NCBI GenBank assembly: GCA_002401765.2
Contig: NVTY02000010.1
Coordinates: forward strand, 48,433-112,432
Source: Thiotrichaceae bacterium
GTDB lineage: Bacteria; Pseudomonadota; Gammaproteobacteria; SZUA-140
Length of the DNA stretch: 64,000 nt
Direction of reading: 5' to 3'
Positions 1 through 9,018 of the stretch are shown here, piece after piece. A program made the translations under genes and the position numbers. The notes under the pieces were generated by a model, which saw nothing but the letters and a program-made list of their open reading frames with translations, was not told where the DNA came from and ran no database searches. Position 1 is the stretch's first letter; every line of letters starts with the position of its first letter.

Positions 1-1
1 C

Positions 2-472
2 GATGCGGATGGTGATGCACTGACCTTTAGCGTGCAAAATCAGCCGCTTTGGACGGTATTTAACACCACGACGGGTGCGTTGGGCGGCAACCCCGGGGGT
101 GTGGATGTCGGAAGCTATGAGAATATTATCGTATCCGTTTCAGATGGTGAGCAGTTAGTTTCACTCGCTAGTTTTAATCTTGTTGTTAGTGAATCTCTGG
201 TACCCGTAACGGGTAGCGCCACACTGAGCTGGGTAGCGCCTACGACCCGCGTGGATGGCTCTGAGTTCTTGTTGAGTGAGATCGGCGGGTATCGCATCTA
301 TTCGGGTACCAGCGCCGATAGCTTGACCCTCCTCATTGACCTGAATGATCTGACTGCGACTCAGTATGTTGTGGCGGGCTTGAGTGCGGGCACCCATTAT
401 TTTTCGGTCTCTGTTTATGATGCGGTGGGCAGTGAAAGTGATCGGTCGGCAGTCAGGTCTAAAACAATATAA
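2..472 (+). CDS. C-terminal part of a secreted Ig-like/fibronectin-III protein (5' partial)
   Basis: The reading frame is already open at base 2, so the start lies outside the window. The first visible residues (DADGDALTF) and the following stretch to about residue 65 look like the end of a cadherin/putative-Ig module found in bacterial surface proteins. From about residue 66 (ATLSWVAPTTR) to the end a fibronectin type III-like domain is visible, with the usual tryptophan, a GYRIYSG strand and a final strand of alternating hydrophobic residues. There is no transmembrane anchor or LPXTG-like sorting signal in the visible part. Role is probably adhesion or binding outside the cell. Family assignment rests on pattern only. 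Confidence 0.75.
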   Translation, partial: DADGDALTFSVQNQPLWTVFNTTTGALGGNPGGVDVGSYENIIVSVSDGEQLVSLASFNLVVSESLVPVTGSATLSWVAPTTRVDGSEFLLSEIGGYRIYSGTSADSLTLLIDLNDLTATQYVVAGLSAGTHYFSVSVYDAVGSESDRSAVRSKTI

Positions 473-564
473 GTGCTTAAATTTAAGAGGCGTGGTGAGT
501 TTTCGTGGTTTAGTTATCTATTATCTAAAGATAGTGAAATGTGATTTTTAAGTTTTGAGCAACT

Positions 565-951
565 TTAGTTACAGGTGACTTTATGCTCGGCGCGCTCACT
601 GGCCAGGCCTAACGCTTCATCAACGGTTGTGACGCATGTTTGAGGGTTGAAGGGCTTTAGTAGATAAGCGAGTGCACCCAGCGAGATGATGTTCTGAACG
701 GTATTCCATTCTGACTCTGCAGTGACAAACATAAAGGGGAGTTTTAAATCATTGCATTTTTTTGCGAGTGTGCTGCCATTCATATTGGGCATGTGGTAGT
801 CAAGCAAGAGAAGGCAGGGTTTTTCTGCTTCTGCGAGTTTAAGTACCTGACGGCCATCACTCGCCGTTCTTATCGTGTGATGGGGTGATAAGATGAGTTC
901 GAGCAGGGATAGGATTTCGGGGTCATCGTCAGCGATAATTAAATTGGCCAT
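565..951 (-). CDS. Stand-alone response regulator receiver domain (CheY-like)
   Basis: This is a single receiver domain of 128 residues with no output domain. From the chosen ATG (MANLII) the acidic pocket is DDD at residues 8-10, the phospho-acceptor is D51 in LLLLDYHMPNMNG, the switch threonine is T77 and the conserved lysine is K99 in LLKPF. All key receiver residues are present, so it should be phosphorylated by a partner histidine kinase, none of which is in the window. The frame can be extended two codons upstream to a TTG at 957, but AAGGAG lies seven bases before the ATG at 951 and only one before that TTG, so 951 is preferred. Output must pass through protein-protein contact. Confidence 0.9.
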   Translation of the reverse strand: MANLIIADDDPEILSLLELILSPHHTIRTASDGRQVLKLAEAEKPCLLLLDYHMPNMNGSTLAKKCNDLKLPFMFVTAESEWNTVQNIISLGALAYLLKPFNPQTCVTTVDEALGLASERAEHKVTCN

Positions 952-1100
952 CTGCAAACTCCTTTTGCAATGTTTGTGACTTTATTAATATCGGCTGACA
1001 TCGTGATCGCTTGATATAGGTTATTGCTTTTCCAGGGTGCATTTAGAACCTGTTTCTGTTGTGGGTAGGGTCACTTGGTTTTACTTCATAAGATAGATGG

Positions 1101-2906
1101 TTAGTCGGTTGTATTGCCAGTGGTTCGTTGCTGCTCCTGTTGCAATGCCCACATACCGGCATAGACCTTACCGGCTGCAAGTAGTTCACGGTGGTTGCCG
1201 CGCTCAACAATCTGCCCTTGGTCCATCACCAAAATCTGATCGGCATCGATGATGGTGGAGAGGCGGTGGGCAATTACCAGCGTGGTGTGGTTGGTGGCAA
1301 TCTCACTAAAGGCAGAGAGAATCGCTTGTTCAGATTCGGAATCAAGCGCTGAGGTTGCTTCATCAAAGATTAGAATGCGAGGGTTTTTGAGGATCGCACG
1401 TGCAATCGCAATGCGCTGTTTTTCACCGCCAGAGACCTTGAGGCCGCGCTCGCCGACGATGGTTTCATAGCCGTCAGGCAGTGATTTGATAAAGTTTTTT
1501 AGATGTGCCATCTCAGCCGCGCGTTCAATCTCTTCTTTTGCGGCATGCGGTTTTGCATAGGCGATGTTGTAATAGATGGTGTCATTAAATAGCACGGTGT
1601 CTTGCGGCACAATGCCGATCGCTTCGCGCAGGCTCTTCTGGGTGACGTCACGAATGTCTTGCCCATCTATCTTGATGCCTCCATTTTGTACGTCGTAAAA
1701 GCGGAACAGTAGGCGCACTAGGGTGGATTTTCCACCGCCACTGCCACCGACTACGGCGACCTTTTGGCCCGGCTGAATGGTAAAATCGATGTCATTAAGG
1801 ATCTGGCGGTTTTTGTCATAATGAAAGGCGACGTGGTCGAATTGCACTTTACCTTTGGTGACGGCAAGTGCCTTGGCATCCGGTTTATCTTCAATCGCCT
1901 TGTTTTCAGCGAGGATGCCAAACATGCGCTCCATGTCGACCAGTGAGTGTTTGATCTCGCGGTAGACGAAACCAAGGAAGTTCATTGGGATAAACATCTG
2001 CAATAGATAGGCATTGATTAGCACCAGGTCGCCAATCGTTAATTCACCCTCGGCGACGCCTTTGCTGGCGAGCAACATCAGGGTGGTGATGCCAATCGCG
2101 ATGATCACCCCTTGGCCGACGTTGAGCGATGCGAGTGAGGTCTGGTTTTTGACCGCAGCACGTTCCCATACCTGCAGGTTCTCATCGTAGCGACTGGTTT
2201 CAAATTCTTCATTGCCGAAGTATTTAACGGTCTCAAAGTTGATCAGGCTATCGATGGCGCGGGTGTTGGCCTTTGAGTCCATCTCGTTCATCTTGCGGCG
2301 GTATTTCATGCGCCATTCGGTCACAATCAGGGTAAAGGCGATATAGATCACGGCAGTGGCAAACGGCACCAGTGCGAACCAGAGGTTGTAATTGCTAAAG
2401 AGAATGAGTGCAATCAGGGTGATCTCAACCAGCGTTGGTAGAATATTGAAGACCAGAAAGCTGAGTAGAAAACTGATGCCGCGGCTGCCGCGTTCAATAT
2501 CGCGCGAGACACCGCCGGTCTGGCGGTCAAGGTGAAAACTAAGGCTGAGTGCATGCAGGTGGCGGAACACCTGCAGTGCGACGCGGCGTACCGAGCGTTG
2601 CGTCACCTTGGCGAAGATCGCATCGCGCAGTTCTCCAAAAAGTAAGCTGATGATACGCAGTAGGCCGTAGGCGAGCACCAAAAAGATCGGTAGGATGACG
2701 ATATCGACCTGACTGGGGTCGAGCGCATCGACGATCTCTTTGAGCAGCAGTGGTACACCGACAATGGCCACTTTGGCCAGTACCAGGCAGATTAACGCCA
2801 CAACCACCCGTTGTTTGAACTCCCATAGAAAGGGCAGCAGGGTGCGGATGGTCTTCCAGTCGTTGCGTTTTCTATCGGAGGGCGGGGTATCACGGCTGGG
2901 TCTCAT
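1101..2906 (-). CDS. ATM1/HMT-type ABC transporter, fused permease and ATPase
   Basis: This is a half-transporter of about 600 residues. An N-terminal six-helix ABC exporter membrane domain (residues about 30-310) precedes a nucleotide-binding domain with Walker A VGGSGGGKST near residue 390, signature VSGGEKQR, Walker B ILIFDEATSALD and the switch histidine in LVIAHRLST. The sequence is closest to the ATM1/ABCB7 class of homodimeric exporters linked to glutathione-complexed sulfur or metal species; the substrate here cannot be read. It is monocistronic on the minus strand. Start is uncertain: a GTG at 2912 and an ATG two codons later at 2906 are both possible, and neither has a clear Shine-Dalgarno. 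It has no HlyB-type peptidase or CLD domain, so it is not an obvious partner for the giant protein at 20.9-44.4 kb. Confidence 0.88.
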   Translation of the reverse strand: MRPSRDTPPSDRKRNDWKTIRTLLPFLWEFKQRVVVALICLVLAKVAIVGVPLLLKEIVDALDPSQVDIVILPIFLVLAYGLLRIISLLFGELRDAIFAKVTQRSVRRVALQVFRHLHALSLSFHLDRQTGGVSRDIERGSRGISFLLSFLVFNILPTLVEITLIALILFSNYNLWFALVPFATAVIYIAFTLIVTEWRMKYRRKMNEMDSKANTRAIDSLINFETVKYFGNEEFETSRYDENLQVWERAAVKNQTSLASLNVGQGVIIAIGITTLMLLASKGVAEGELTIGDLVLINAYLLQMFIPMNFLGFVYREIKHSLVDMERMFGILAENKAIEDKPDAKALAVTKGKVQFDHVAFHYDKNRQILNDIDFTIQPGQKVAVVGGSGGGKSTLVRLLFRFYDVQNGGIKIDGQDIRDVTQKSLREAIGIVPQDTVLFNDTIYYNIAYAKPHAAKEEIERAAEMAHLKNFIKSLPDGYETIVGERGLKVSGGEKQRIAIARAILKNPRILIFDEATSALDSESEQAILSAFSEIATNHTTLVIAHRLSTIIDADQILVMDQGQIVERGNHRELLAAGKVYAGMWALQQEQQRTTGNTTD

Positions 2907-2960
2907 CCGCACAAGCTACCAGATCGCTGATTAGCAAGCCAATTTTAGTGTTATTCGGTG

Positions 2961-2966
2961 TATAAT
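2961..2966 (+). promoter_or_regulatory. Candidate -10 element for the FmdB-DUF502-aspS run
   Basis: A perfect TATAAT lies in the divergent gap between the ABC exporter (minus strand) and the FmdB gene. No good -35 match is visible at 16-18 bases upstream, so the call rests on the -10 box and position. It would give a leader of roughly 105 bases before the start at 3079. Confidence 0.4.
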
Positions 2967-3078
2967 CACCGGCTGCTGAAATCCCCTTTGTAAACCAGAG
3001 GGAATGGCGGGTATTTAGAAATTTCGTCGATATTGATAGAATATCGATATAAGACGTTGAAGTAATAGAGGAATTGGT

Positions 3079-3342
3079 ATGCCTATTTATGAGTATTCAT
3101 GTAAAGCCTGCGATCATGCGATGGAGGCGATGCAAAAAATGAGTGATGATTCGCTAAAAGATTGCCCAGAATGCGGTAAGTCTGAGCTGAAAAAGTTAAT
3201 TTCGGCTTCCGGTTTTCGCCTCAAAGGCAGTGGCTGGTACGAGACTGACTTTAAAGGTGGCAGCAAGCAGAAGGCGGAAGAGAAGCGAGATAAGGCCTTG
3301 GATTGCGGTGCGCCATCCTGTAGTGCGCCTTGTGTGGATTAA
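3079..3342 (+). CDS. FmdB-family zinc ribbon protein
   Basis: An 87-residue protein beginning MPIYEYSC. Two CxxC knuckles (C8/C11 in CKAC and C29/C32 in CPEC) form the zinc ribbon typical of the FmdB/CxxC_CxxC_SSSS family. The middle part FRLKGSGWYETDFK is also family-typical. The C-terminal tail carries three more cysteines (DCGAPSCSAPCVD), so it may bind a further metal or form disulfides. The family is often found just upstream of DUF502 and aspS, exactly as here. Its function is unknown; DNA or RNA binding is a guess. AGAGGA lies just upstream of the ATG. Confidence 0.93.
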   Translation: MPIYEYSCKACDHAMEAMQKMSDDSLKDCPECGKSELKKLISASGFRLKGSGWYETDFKGGSKQKAEEKRDKALDCGAPSCSAPCVD

Positions 3343-3384
3343 GGCTGGTGTTGGTTAATCTTCATGCCATAGATATTTCGAACC

Positions 3385-4062
3385 ATGTTTAAACGTTATC
3401 TAATTGCGGGTCTGCTGGTGTGGTTACCCTTGGGTGTGACGCTGCTCGTCATTCGTCTGCTGGTGACCTTTATGGACCAGCTGCTGGTGTTTATCCCGGT
3501 TAAATATCAGCCTGAGACCTTGCTGGGTTTTAATATTCCTGGGTTAGGTGTGGTGCTGGCAGTGTTGATTGTGCTGATAACCGGTGTGATCGTGGCCAAT
3601 TTTTTTGGCCGCCAGCTGGTCATAGCATGGGAGTCACTGCTGGGACGAATCCCATTGGTGCGTACCATCTATCACAGTGTTAAGCAGGTGGCGGTGACGA
3701 TCTTTTCATCGCAGGGGAAATCATTCCGCAGCGTGCTGTTGATCGAATATCCACGCAAAGGGATCTACACACTGGCGTTTCAGACCGGTGATGCGGTGGA
3801 CGAGGTGAAGCAGAAAACGGGTAAAGAGTTGATCAATGTCTTTGTCCCGACCACCCCAAACCCGACCTCGGGTTTCTTTATTATGCTGCCCGATGCCGAT
3901 GTTCAGGTGCTCGATATGAGCATTGATGACGCCTTGAAGATGATTATGTCGCTGGGGGTGATTGTGCCGGGTAGTAAGGACAATCCCGAGATTCAGGAGG
4001 CGACGCAGGAGCTATCCGACGCGCTGCGTGGCGAGAAGCCCGACCAAGAGATAAAAAAATAG
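3385..4062 (+). CDS. DUF502 family inner membrane protein
   Basis: A 225-residue protein of the DUF502 family. Two hydrophobic segments lie near the N-terminus (about residues 5-30 and 53-75), followed by a soluble domain with the family signature RIPLVRTIYHSVKQV at about residues 91-105 and VFVPTTPNPTSGFF near residue 152. The conserved NPTSG segment is intact. Homologues usually sit between an FmdB zinc ribbon and aspS, as here, suggesting co-transcription; the gap to FmdB is 42 bases. Physiological role is unknown. A charged C-terminal tail (EKPDQEIKK) follows the domain. Confidence 0.9.
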   Translation: MFKRYLIAGLLVWLPLGVTLLVIRLLVTFMDQLLVFIPVKYQPETLLGFNIPGLGVVLAVLIVLITGVIVANFFGRQLVIAWESLLGRIPLVRTIYHSVKQVAVTIFSSQGKSFRSVLLIEYPRKGIYTLAFQTGDAVDEVKQKTGKELINVFVPTTPNPTSGFFIMLPDADVQVLDMSIDDALKMIMSLGVIVPGSKDNPEIQEATQELSDALRGEKPDQEIKK

Positions 4063-4196
4063 CAGTTAAACGCAGGTTATAGCCAGGGGCGAACAGGTGT
4101 ACAATCCCGTGGACGATGAGGCTGAATGCGCCGTAGTGATTCGTTTTACCCCTTTTCATTTTTAGTTTTTATTCAGATTTATAAGGTTAGAGGATT

Positions 4197-5987
4197 ATGC
4201 GTAGCCATTATTGTGGTCAGGTTAACGAAGATCAGCTGGGTCAGGAGATTGAATTATGCGGTTGGGTACATCGTCGCCGCGACCACGGTGGGGTGATTTT
4301 TATCGATCTACGTGATCGTGAAGGATTGGTGCAGGTGGTGATTGACCCCGATACCGTCGAGGCCTTTGCCACGGCAGAGCGTGTGCGCAGTGAGTATGTT
4401 TTGAAGATCAGTGGTCTGGTGCGCGGTCGTCCAGAAGGGACAATCAATCCCGGCATGGCGACCGGTAAGATTGAAGTGCTGGGGCGCAAGGTTGAGATTC
4501 TTAATACGGCAGAGACCCCGCCATTCCCACTCGATGATGAGCGTGAAGTGGGTGAAGATGTGCGCCTTAAATACCGTTACATCGATCTGCGTCGCCCGGT
4601 GATGTTGCAGCGCATGCGGATGCGTTCACAGATCGCCGGCACGTTGCGTCGTTTCCTAGAAGATAACGGTTTTATGGAGATCGAAACCCCGATCCTGACT
4701 AAATCTACACCAGAGGGCGCGCGTGATTATCTGGTGCCCAGTCGAACTCATCCGGGTGAATTTTTTGCGTTGCCGCAGTCTCCACAGCTCTTTAAGCAGC
4801 TGTTGATGGTGGCTGGTATGGATCGTTACTACCAAATCGTGCGCTGTTTCCGTGATGAAGATCTGCGTGCGGATCGTCAGCCTGAATTTACCCAGCTCGA
4901 TATCGAGACCTCGTTTATGAGTGAAGAAGAGATCATCACGTTAACAGAGCAGATGATCCGTGAGCTGTTTGCCAAGGTGCTGGAGGTCTCATTGGACGAG
5001 CCATTCCCACGCATGAGCTACGACGAAGCGATTGACCGTTTCGGGATTGATCGTCCAGATCTACGTATCCCATTAGAGTTGGTGGATGTGGGCGATGTGA
5101 TGGCGAGTGTTGAGTTTAAAGTCTTCTCTGGCCCGGCGAAAGATGCCAATGGCCGTGTGGCTGCACTGTGCCTGCCGGGTGGTTGTGAGTTGTCGCGTAA
5201 AGAGATTGATGGCTATACCCAATACGTTTCAATCTACGGCGCAAAGGGTCTGGCTTACATTAAGATCAATGATCTGGCCGCTGGGCGTGATGGGCTACAG
5301 TCACCGATTCTGAAGTTCCTGCCGGATGATGCGGTTAACGCCATCATTGAACGCAGCGGTGCACAGAGCGGTGACCTGATCTTCTTTGGTGCCGACAAAG
5401 CAAGCATTGTAAATGAAGCATTGGGTGCGCTACGGGTGAAACTGGGACATGACCGCGGCCTGGTCGAAGAAGGTTGGCGTCCGGTGTGGGTGGTTGACTT
5501 CCCGATGTTTGAACGTGATGAAAAGAATGATCGCTGGACGGCCATTCACCATCCGTTTACCCGCCCTAAAGTGGACGATGCCGCGGCACTGGCGGCTGAT
5601 CCGGGCGGGGCAAAATCGCAAGCCTATGATCTTGTCTTGAACGGCACCGAGGTCGGTGGTGGTTCGATCCGTATTCATAATGTTGAGATGCAGGCAGCAG
5701 TATTAAAGCTGCTGGGGATCAGTGATGAAGAGGCGCAAGCAAAATTTGGTTTCTTATTAGATGCACTGAAATATGGTTGTCCGCCGCATGGTGGCCTTGC
5801 CTTTGGTCTGGATCGCCTGGTGATGTTGATGACGGGCTCGTCATCGATCCGTGAAGTGATTGCATTCCCTAAAACCCAGACCGCAGCTTGTGTGATGACC
5901 GATGCGCCATCGCCAGTGGACGATGCGCAATTGAAAGAGCTGGGTGTGCGCTTGCGTAAAGCGCCTGCGGCTGAAGAGAAGCAATAG
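4197..5987 (+). CDS. aspS: Aspartyl-tRNA synthetase
   Basis: A 596-residue class IIb synthetase of normal bacterial length that charges tRNA-Asp (or tRNA-Asp/Asn if non-discriminating). The N-terminal OB-fold anticodon domain opens with MRSHYCGQV and [11 protein letters not shown]. The catalytic core shows the flipping-loop region [24 protein letters not shown], motif 2 [16 protein letters not shown] and motif 3 [15 protein letters not shown]. The bacterial GAD insertion lies between motifs 2 and 3. The ATG follows a purine-rich AGAGG. It lies 134 bases downstream of DUF502 and 12 bases upstream of nadA, so it probably shares a transcript with nadA. Confidence 0.98.
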   Translation: MRSHYCGQVNEDQLGQEIELCGWVHRRRDHGGVIFIDLRDREGLVQVVIDPDTVEAFATAERVRSEYVLKISGLVRGRPEGTINPGMATGKIEVLGRKVEILNTAETPPFPLDDEREVGEDVRLKYRYIDLRRPVMLQRMRMRSQIAGTLRRFLEDNGFMEIETPILTKSTPEGARDYLVPSRTHPGEFFALPQSPQLFKQLLMVAGMDRYYQIVRCFRDEDLRADRQPEFTQLDIETSFMSEEEIITLTEQMIRELFAKVLEVSLDEPFPRMSYDEAIDRFGIDRPDLRIPLELVDVGDVMASVEFKVFSGPAKDANGRVAALCLPGGCELSRKEIDGYTQYVSIYGAKGLAYIKINDLAAGRDGLQSPILKFLPDDAVNAIIERSGAQSGDLIFFGADKASIVNEALGALRVKLGHDRGLVEEGWRPVWVVDFPMFERDEKNDRWTAIHHPFTRPKVDDAAALAADPGGAKSQAYDLVLNGTEVGGGSIRIHNVEMQAAVLKLLGISDEEAQAKFGFLLDALKYGCPPHGGLAFGLDRLVMLMTGSSSIREVIAFPKTQTAACVMTDAPSPVDDAQLKELGVRLRKAPAAEEKQ

Positions 5988-5999
5988 AGGAGTTCGTTG

Positions 6000-7097
6000 A
6001 TGGTTGCAACTGCGTCTACTATTCAGCAATTTACCGGATTAAGTGACGGCGAGTGCACCGCGCGCATTAATGCCGCGAAGGCAGCACTCGGTGATCGCCT
6101 GATTATTTTAGGTCACCACTATCAGCGTGAAGAGGTCTTTGTTCACGCCGATGTGAGTGGTGACTCGCTAAAACTGTCGCGTGCGGCAGCGGAATCAGAA
6201 GCGGATTACATCATTTTTTGTGGTGTCCACTTTATGGCTGAGGTGGCAGATATTCTGTCGCGTCCAAACCAGATCGCGATGCTGCCTGATCTTTCAGCCG
6301 GTTGTTCGATGGCCGACATGGCAAATCTCGCCAAGGTAGAGCGTGCCTGGCAGGAAATCTCTCGTGTGCTTGATCCCGACGAGCATGTCACGCCTGTTAC
6401 CTATATTAATTCCGCGGCGGATCTAAAGGCTTTTTGTGGTCGTCATGGCGGTGTCGTCTGTACCTCGACTAATGCGCAGCAGATTTTAGAATGGTCGTTT
6501 GAGCGCCGTGAAAAGGTCCTCTTTTTCCCTGACCAGCATCTGGGTCGTAACACTGCCGCGAAGATGGGCATTGCATTAGATGAGATGGTGGTGTGGGATT
6601 TTGATCAACCCTTTGGCGGGCTGAGCAAAGAGCAGATTAAAAACGCAAAAATGATTCTGTGGAAAGGATTTTGCTCAGTGCATCAGATGTTTAAAGCGGA
6701 AGATATCGATCGCTTTCGTGCGATGTATCCCGATGTGAAAGTGATCTCACATCCTGAGGCCTCTTATGAGGTGTGCCAGAAGTCTGATTATGTTGGCTCG
6801 ACCGAGTACATTATTAATACCGTGGCAGCGTCTGCCGCTGGCAGTCGCTGGTTGGTGGGCACTGAATTGAATCTGGTGACTCGCCTGCACGAGCAGCATA
6901 AACACCAGGACAAGTCAGTGCATTTTATGTCGCCAACCGTCAGCATGTGTTCAACCATGTTCCGTGTTGATCCGCAACATCTACTGTGGCAGTTGGAAAA
7001 TCTGGTTGAAGGCAATGTGGTCAACCAGATTACAGTGCCTGCCTCAGATGCGGATGAAGCGCGCGATGCGTTGAATCGGATGTTGGCGATTCGCTGA
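6000..7097 (+). CDS. nadA: Quinolinate synthase NadA
   Basis: A 365-residue quinolinate synthase that condenses iminoaspartate with dihydroxyacetone phosphate in de novo NAD synthesis, using a 4Fe-4S cluster. Family signatures are LGHHYQREEVFVHADVSGDS near residue 35 and cysteines placed as cluster ligands in SAGCSMADM, KGFCSVHQ and SMCSTMFR. The start at 6000 is preferred because AGAGGAG sits seven or more bases upstream; an in-frame TTG at 5997 is too close. It starts 12 bases after the aspS stop. nadB and nadC are not in the window. Confidence 0.96.
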   Translation: MVATASTIQQFTGLSDGECTARINAAKAALGDRLIILGHHYQREEVFVHADVSGDSLKLSRAAAESEADYIIFCGVHFMAEVADILSRPNQIAMLPDLSAGCSMADMANLAKVERAWQEISRVLDPDEHVTPVTYINSAADLKAFCGRHGGVVCTSTNAQQILEWSFERREKVLFFPDQHLGRNTAAKMGIALDEMVVWDFDQPFGGLSKEQIKNAKMILWKGFCSVHQMFKAEDIDRFRAMYPDVKVISHPEASYEVCQKSDYVGSTEYIINTVAASAAGSRWLVGTELNLVTRLHEQHKHQDKSVHFMSPTVSMCSTMFRVDPQHLLWQLENLVEGNVVNQITVPASDADEARDALNRMLAIR

Positions 7098-7118
7098 GCA
7101 GGTGCTTCGGCGAGTGTT

Positions 7119-7189
7119 GAGATTGCTTCGTCACTTTGTTCTTCGTTAGGACATATTTTGATTGTCATCGCGAGCAGTGCGTGGCGCGC
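7119..7189 (+). repeat. Degenerate GATTGCTTCGTC...GTCATCGCGAG palindromic repeat
   Basis: The gap after nadA contains GATTGCTTCGTCAC followed about 35 bases later by ATTGTCATCGCGAGCAG. This resembles the widespread dispersed palindrome whose translation gives the spurious CEERSDEAI peptide; on the minus strand this copy reads NEEQSDEAIS. It is an imperfect, decayed copy. It lies between two same-strand genes and may separate their transcripts. Confidence 0.55.
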
Positions 7190-7227
7190 TCGTTGTTTTC
7201 CGGTTAAGGCCACAACAAGGAACGTTA

Positions 7228-8034
7228 ATGAGCAGAGCAGATAATCAACCCGACTGGGGAGCCCTGGCAGAGAAATTTGATCTGTGGGCGCCGCATATTG
7301 CACCGGTTGGCGATGCATTGCTGGCGGTACTCGATGCGCAACCGGGTGAACATATTCTTGACCTTGCCTCCGGCACTGGCGAACCTGCACTCACCTTGGC
7401 TAAGCGGCAGCCGCTGGTGAAGATTACCGGTACCGATGCAGCGGACGGCATGGTGCAGGTTGCCGCGCGCAAGGCGCGTGAGCAACCACTCGATAACCTT
7501 TCATTTCAAACGATGGCCGCCGAGGCGTTGTCATTTCCTGATGATCATTTTGATCGCCTTTCATGCCGCTTTGGGGTGATGCTGTTTGCAGACCCTGCTA
7601 TGGGATTGCAGCAGATGTACCGTGTTTTGAAACCGGGTGGGCGTTGTGTACTGGCAGTATGGGATACATTGGAGGGGATGACTGGTGTTCACTGGACGCA
7701 ACAGGTGTTTAAGAACCGCATTCCTGAATCGGAACAGCCCGCGGTCGATAAGATTGTCTCAATGAGTGGTGGTGTGCTGGAGAAGTTATTAGCGCAGGCG
7801 GGTTTTGTTGGCATTGAGACGCAGCTCAAGCGCTTCGAATATCAATTCCCAGACTTTGCTGCTTATTGGCAGAACTGTGTTGATTCCGCCATTATGAAGC
7901 AGCAGCTAGACGCCTTAAAAACGGGGCAACTTGATGAGGTGCGCAATGCCTTTGCGGAGTTGGCGGCGCCTTATCAAACCAATGATGGCCTGGTGATCCC
8001 GCATGAATATCGTCTGGCGATCGCGCTTAAGTAG
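7228..8034 (+). CDS. Class I SAM-dependent methyltransferase (UbiE-like)
   Basis: A 268-residue methyltransferase. SAM motif I is LDLASGTGEPALTLA at about residues 46-60. Motif II (acidic residue GTDAAD) follows, then a motif-IV-like DRLSCRFGVMLFAD and post-motif MYRVLKPGGRCVLAVWD near residue 140, as in UbiE/Coq5-type enzymes. The substrate cannot be read. The frame opens at 7162, but AAGGAACGTTA sits directly before the ATG at 7228, which also gives the natural N-terminus MSRADNQP. There is no signal peptide or membrane segment. No neighbouring pathway gene indicates its substrate. Confidence 0.85.
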   Translation: MSRADNQPDWGALAEKFDLWAPHIAPVGDALLAVLDAQPGEHILDLASGTGEPALTLAKRQPLVKITGTDAADGMVQVAARKAREQPLDNLSFQTMAAEALSFPDDHFDRLSCRFGVMLFADPAMGLQQMYRVLKPGGRCVLAVWDTLEGMTGVHWTQQVFKNRIPESEQPAVDKIVSMSGGVLEKLLAQAGFVGIETQLKRFEYQFPDFAAYWQNCVDSAIMKQQLDALKTGQLDEVRNAFAELAAPYQTNDGLVIPHEYRLAIALK

Positions 8035-8280
8035 TCTGTTAGCGGTTGCGTGCAATGGGATCTAATAATATTATCAAAAAATGGTGTTAAGGCTGCGGCA
8101 GGGCGAGGCCTCAATGCAGGCGATGAAGCCTGTTATTTCTTTAACTTGAGGTGCGATCTGTCGTTAACATCTCAATGGGTAGATGTGCTGCAATAATGGT
8201 GGCATCTTTAACAGCCTGGCGTTGGTTCGGTTGTTAGTGTTGTAATGGGTTCTTGGATGAGCGAAAAAAGGAGAATAAAG

Positions 8281-9015
8281 ATGATCAATCGAATGTCGGC
8301 GTTTGCATTGTTAGCAGTGCTATTAGTGGCGAGCTTGCCGTCGCGTGCGGGTGGCAGTGATATTGCGTTACCGGCTGGTTTTGGGCAAGCGACATTTAAT
8401 ACATTGGTAGAGGAGCTGGGTACCGCTGTTGCATACAATTCAGTGGCACCTGCAGAATCGATGGGCATTACTGGCTTTGATATTGGCGTTGTCATTGGCA
8501 GTGTTGACCTGGACGCCACCGTGTGGGACCCGGTGGTGAGTGATAACAGCGCACCTTCAAGCTTGATTGTGCCTAAGTTGATTGTGCGTAAAGGGCTGCC
8601 ATTCGGGGTGGATCTTGGGGTGAGTTATGTCTCGATACCGGACAGTAATGTGACCATCATGGGCGGTGAAATTCGTAAATCGTTACTTGAAGGGTCTACT
8701 GTGATGCCTGCGATTTCATTGTCACTACACACATCGAGCTTAAGTGGGGTTGATGACCTTGATATCAGCACCTATGGCATTGATGTGGGCATCAGTAAGG
8801 GATTTGCAATGTTTACCCCTTATGCCTCCGTTGGTCTGATCTGGCTGGATGGCAGCGAAAATACCACGCTACTGACATTGCAGGACTATGATGACTCAAT
8901 GACGCGTAGCAGTGTCGGTGTGAAGATTGGTTTTATGCCCATCATGAGCCTGACATTGCAGGCCGATATGGCGGAAACGAATAGCTATAACATGAAGCTC
9001 TCGCTGGATTTCTAA
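8281..9015 (+). CDS. Outer-membrane beta-barrel protein, unknown function
   Basis: A 244-residue protein with a clear signal peptide (MINRMSAFALLAVLLVASLPSRAGG, cleavage near residue 23). The rest alternates polar and hydrophobic residues in short strands and ends with the aromatic-terminal strand MKLSLDF, the usual C-terminal signature of an outer-membrane barrel. A strong Shine-Dalgarno AAAGGAG lies eight bases upstream of the ATG at 8281. It converges with the DUF3187 gene with only three bases between stop codons. I do not recognise a specific family. Confidence 0.78.
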   Translation: MINRMSAFALLAVLLVASLPSRAGGSDIALPAGFGQATFNTLVEELGTAVAYNSVAPAESMGITGFDIGVVIGSVDLDATVWDPVVSDNSAPSSLIVPKLIVRKGLPFGVDLGVSYVSIPDSNVTIMGGEIRKSLLEGSTVMPAISLSLHTSSLSGVDDLDISTYGIDVGISKGFAMFTPYASVGLIWLDGSENTTLLTLQDYDDSMTRSSVGVKIGFMPIMSLTLQADMAETNSYNMKLSLDF

Positions 9016-9018
9016 GGG

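Noticed and set aside
1101-2906. The ATM1-type transporter as the ATPase for exporting the giant protein
   Set aside because: It is 18 kb away on the opposite strand beyond housekeeping genes, and its sequence is of the ATM1 class, not HlyB/LapB.
7119-7189. A CRISPR or tandem repeat array
   Set aside because: Only one imperfect palindrome is present, without spacers.
6788-7390. A 200-codon minus-strand frame across the nadA end and methyltransferase start
   Set aside because: It overlaps two well-supported genes and contains the known spurious NEEQSDEAIS-type peptide of a dispersed repeat.
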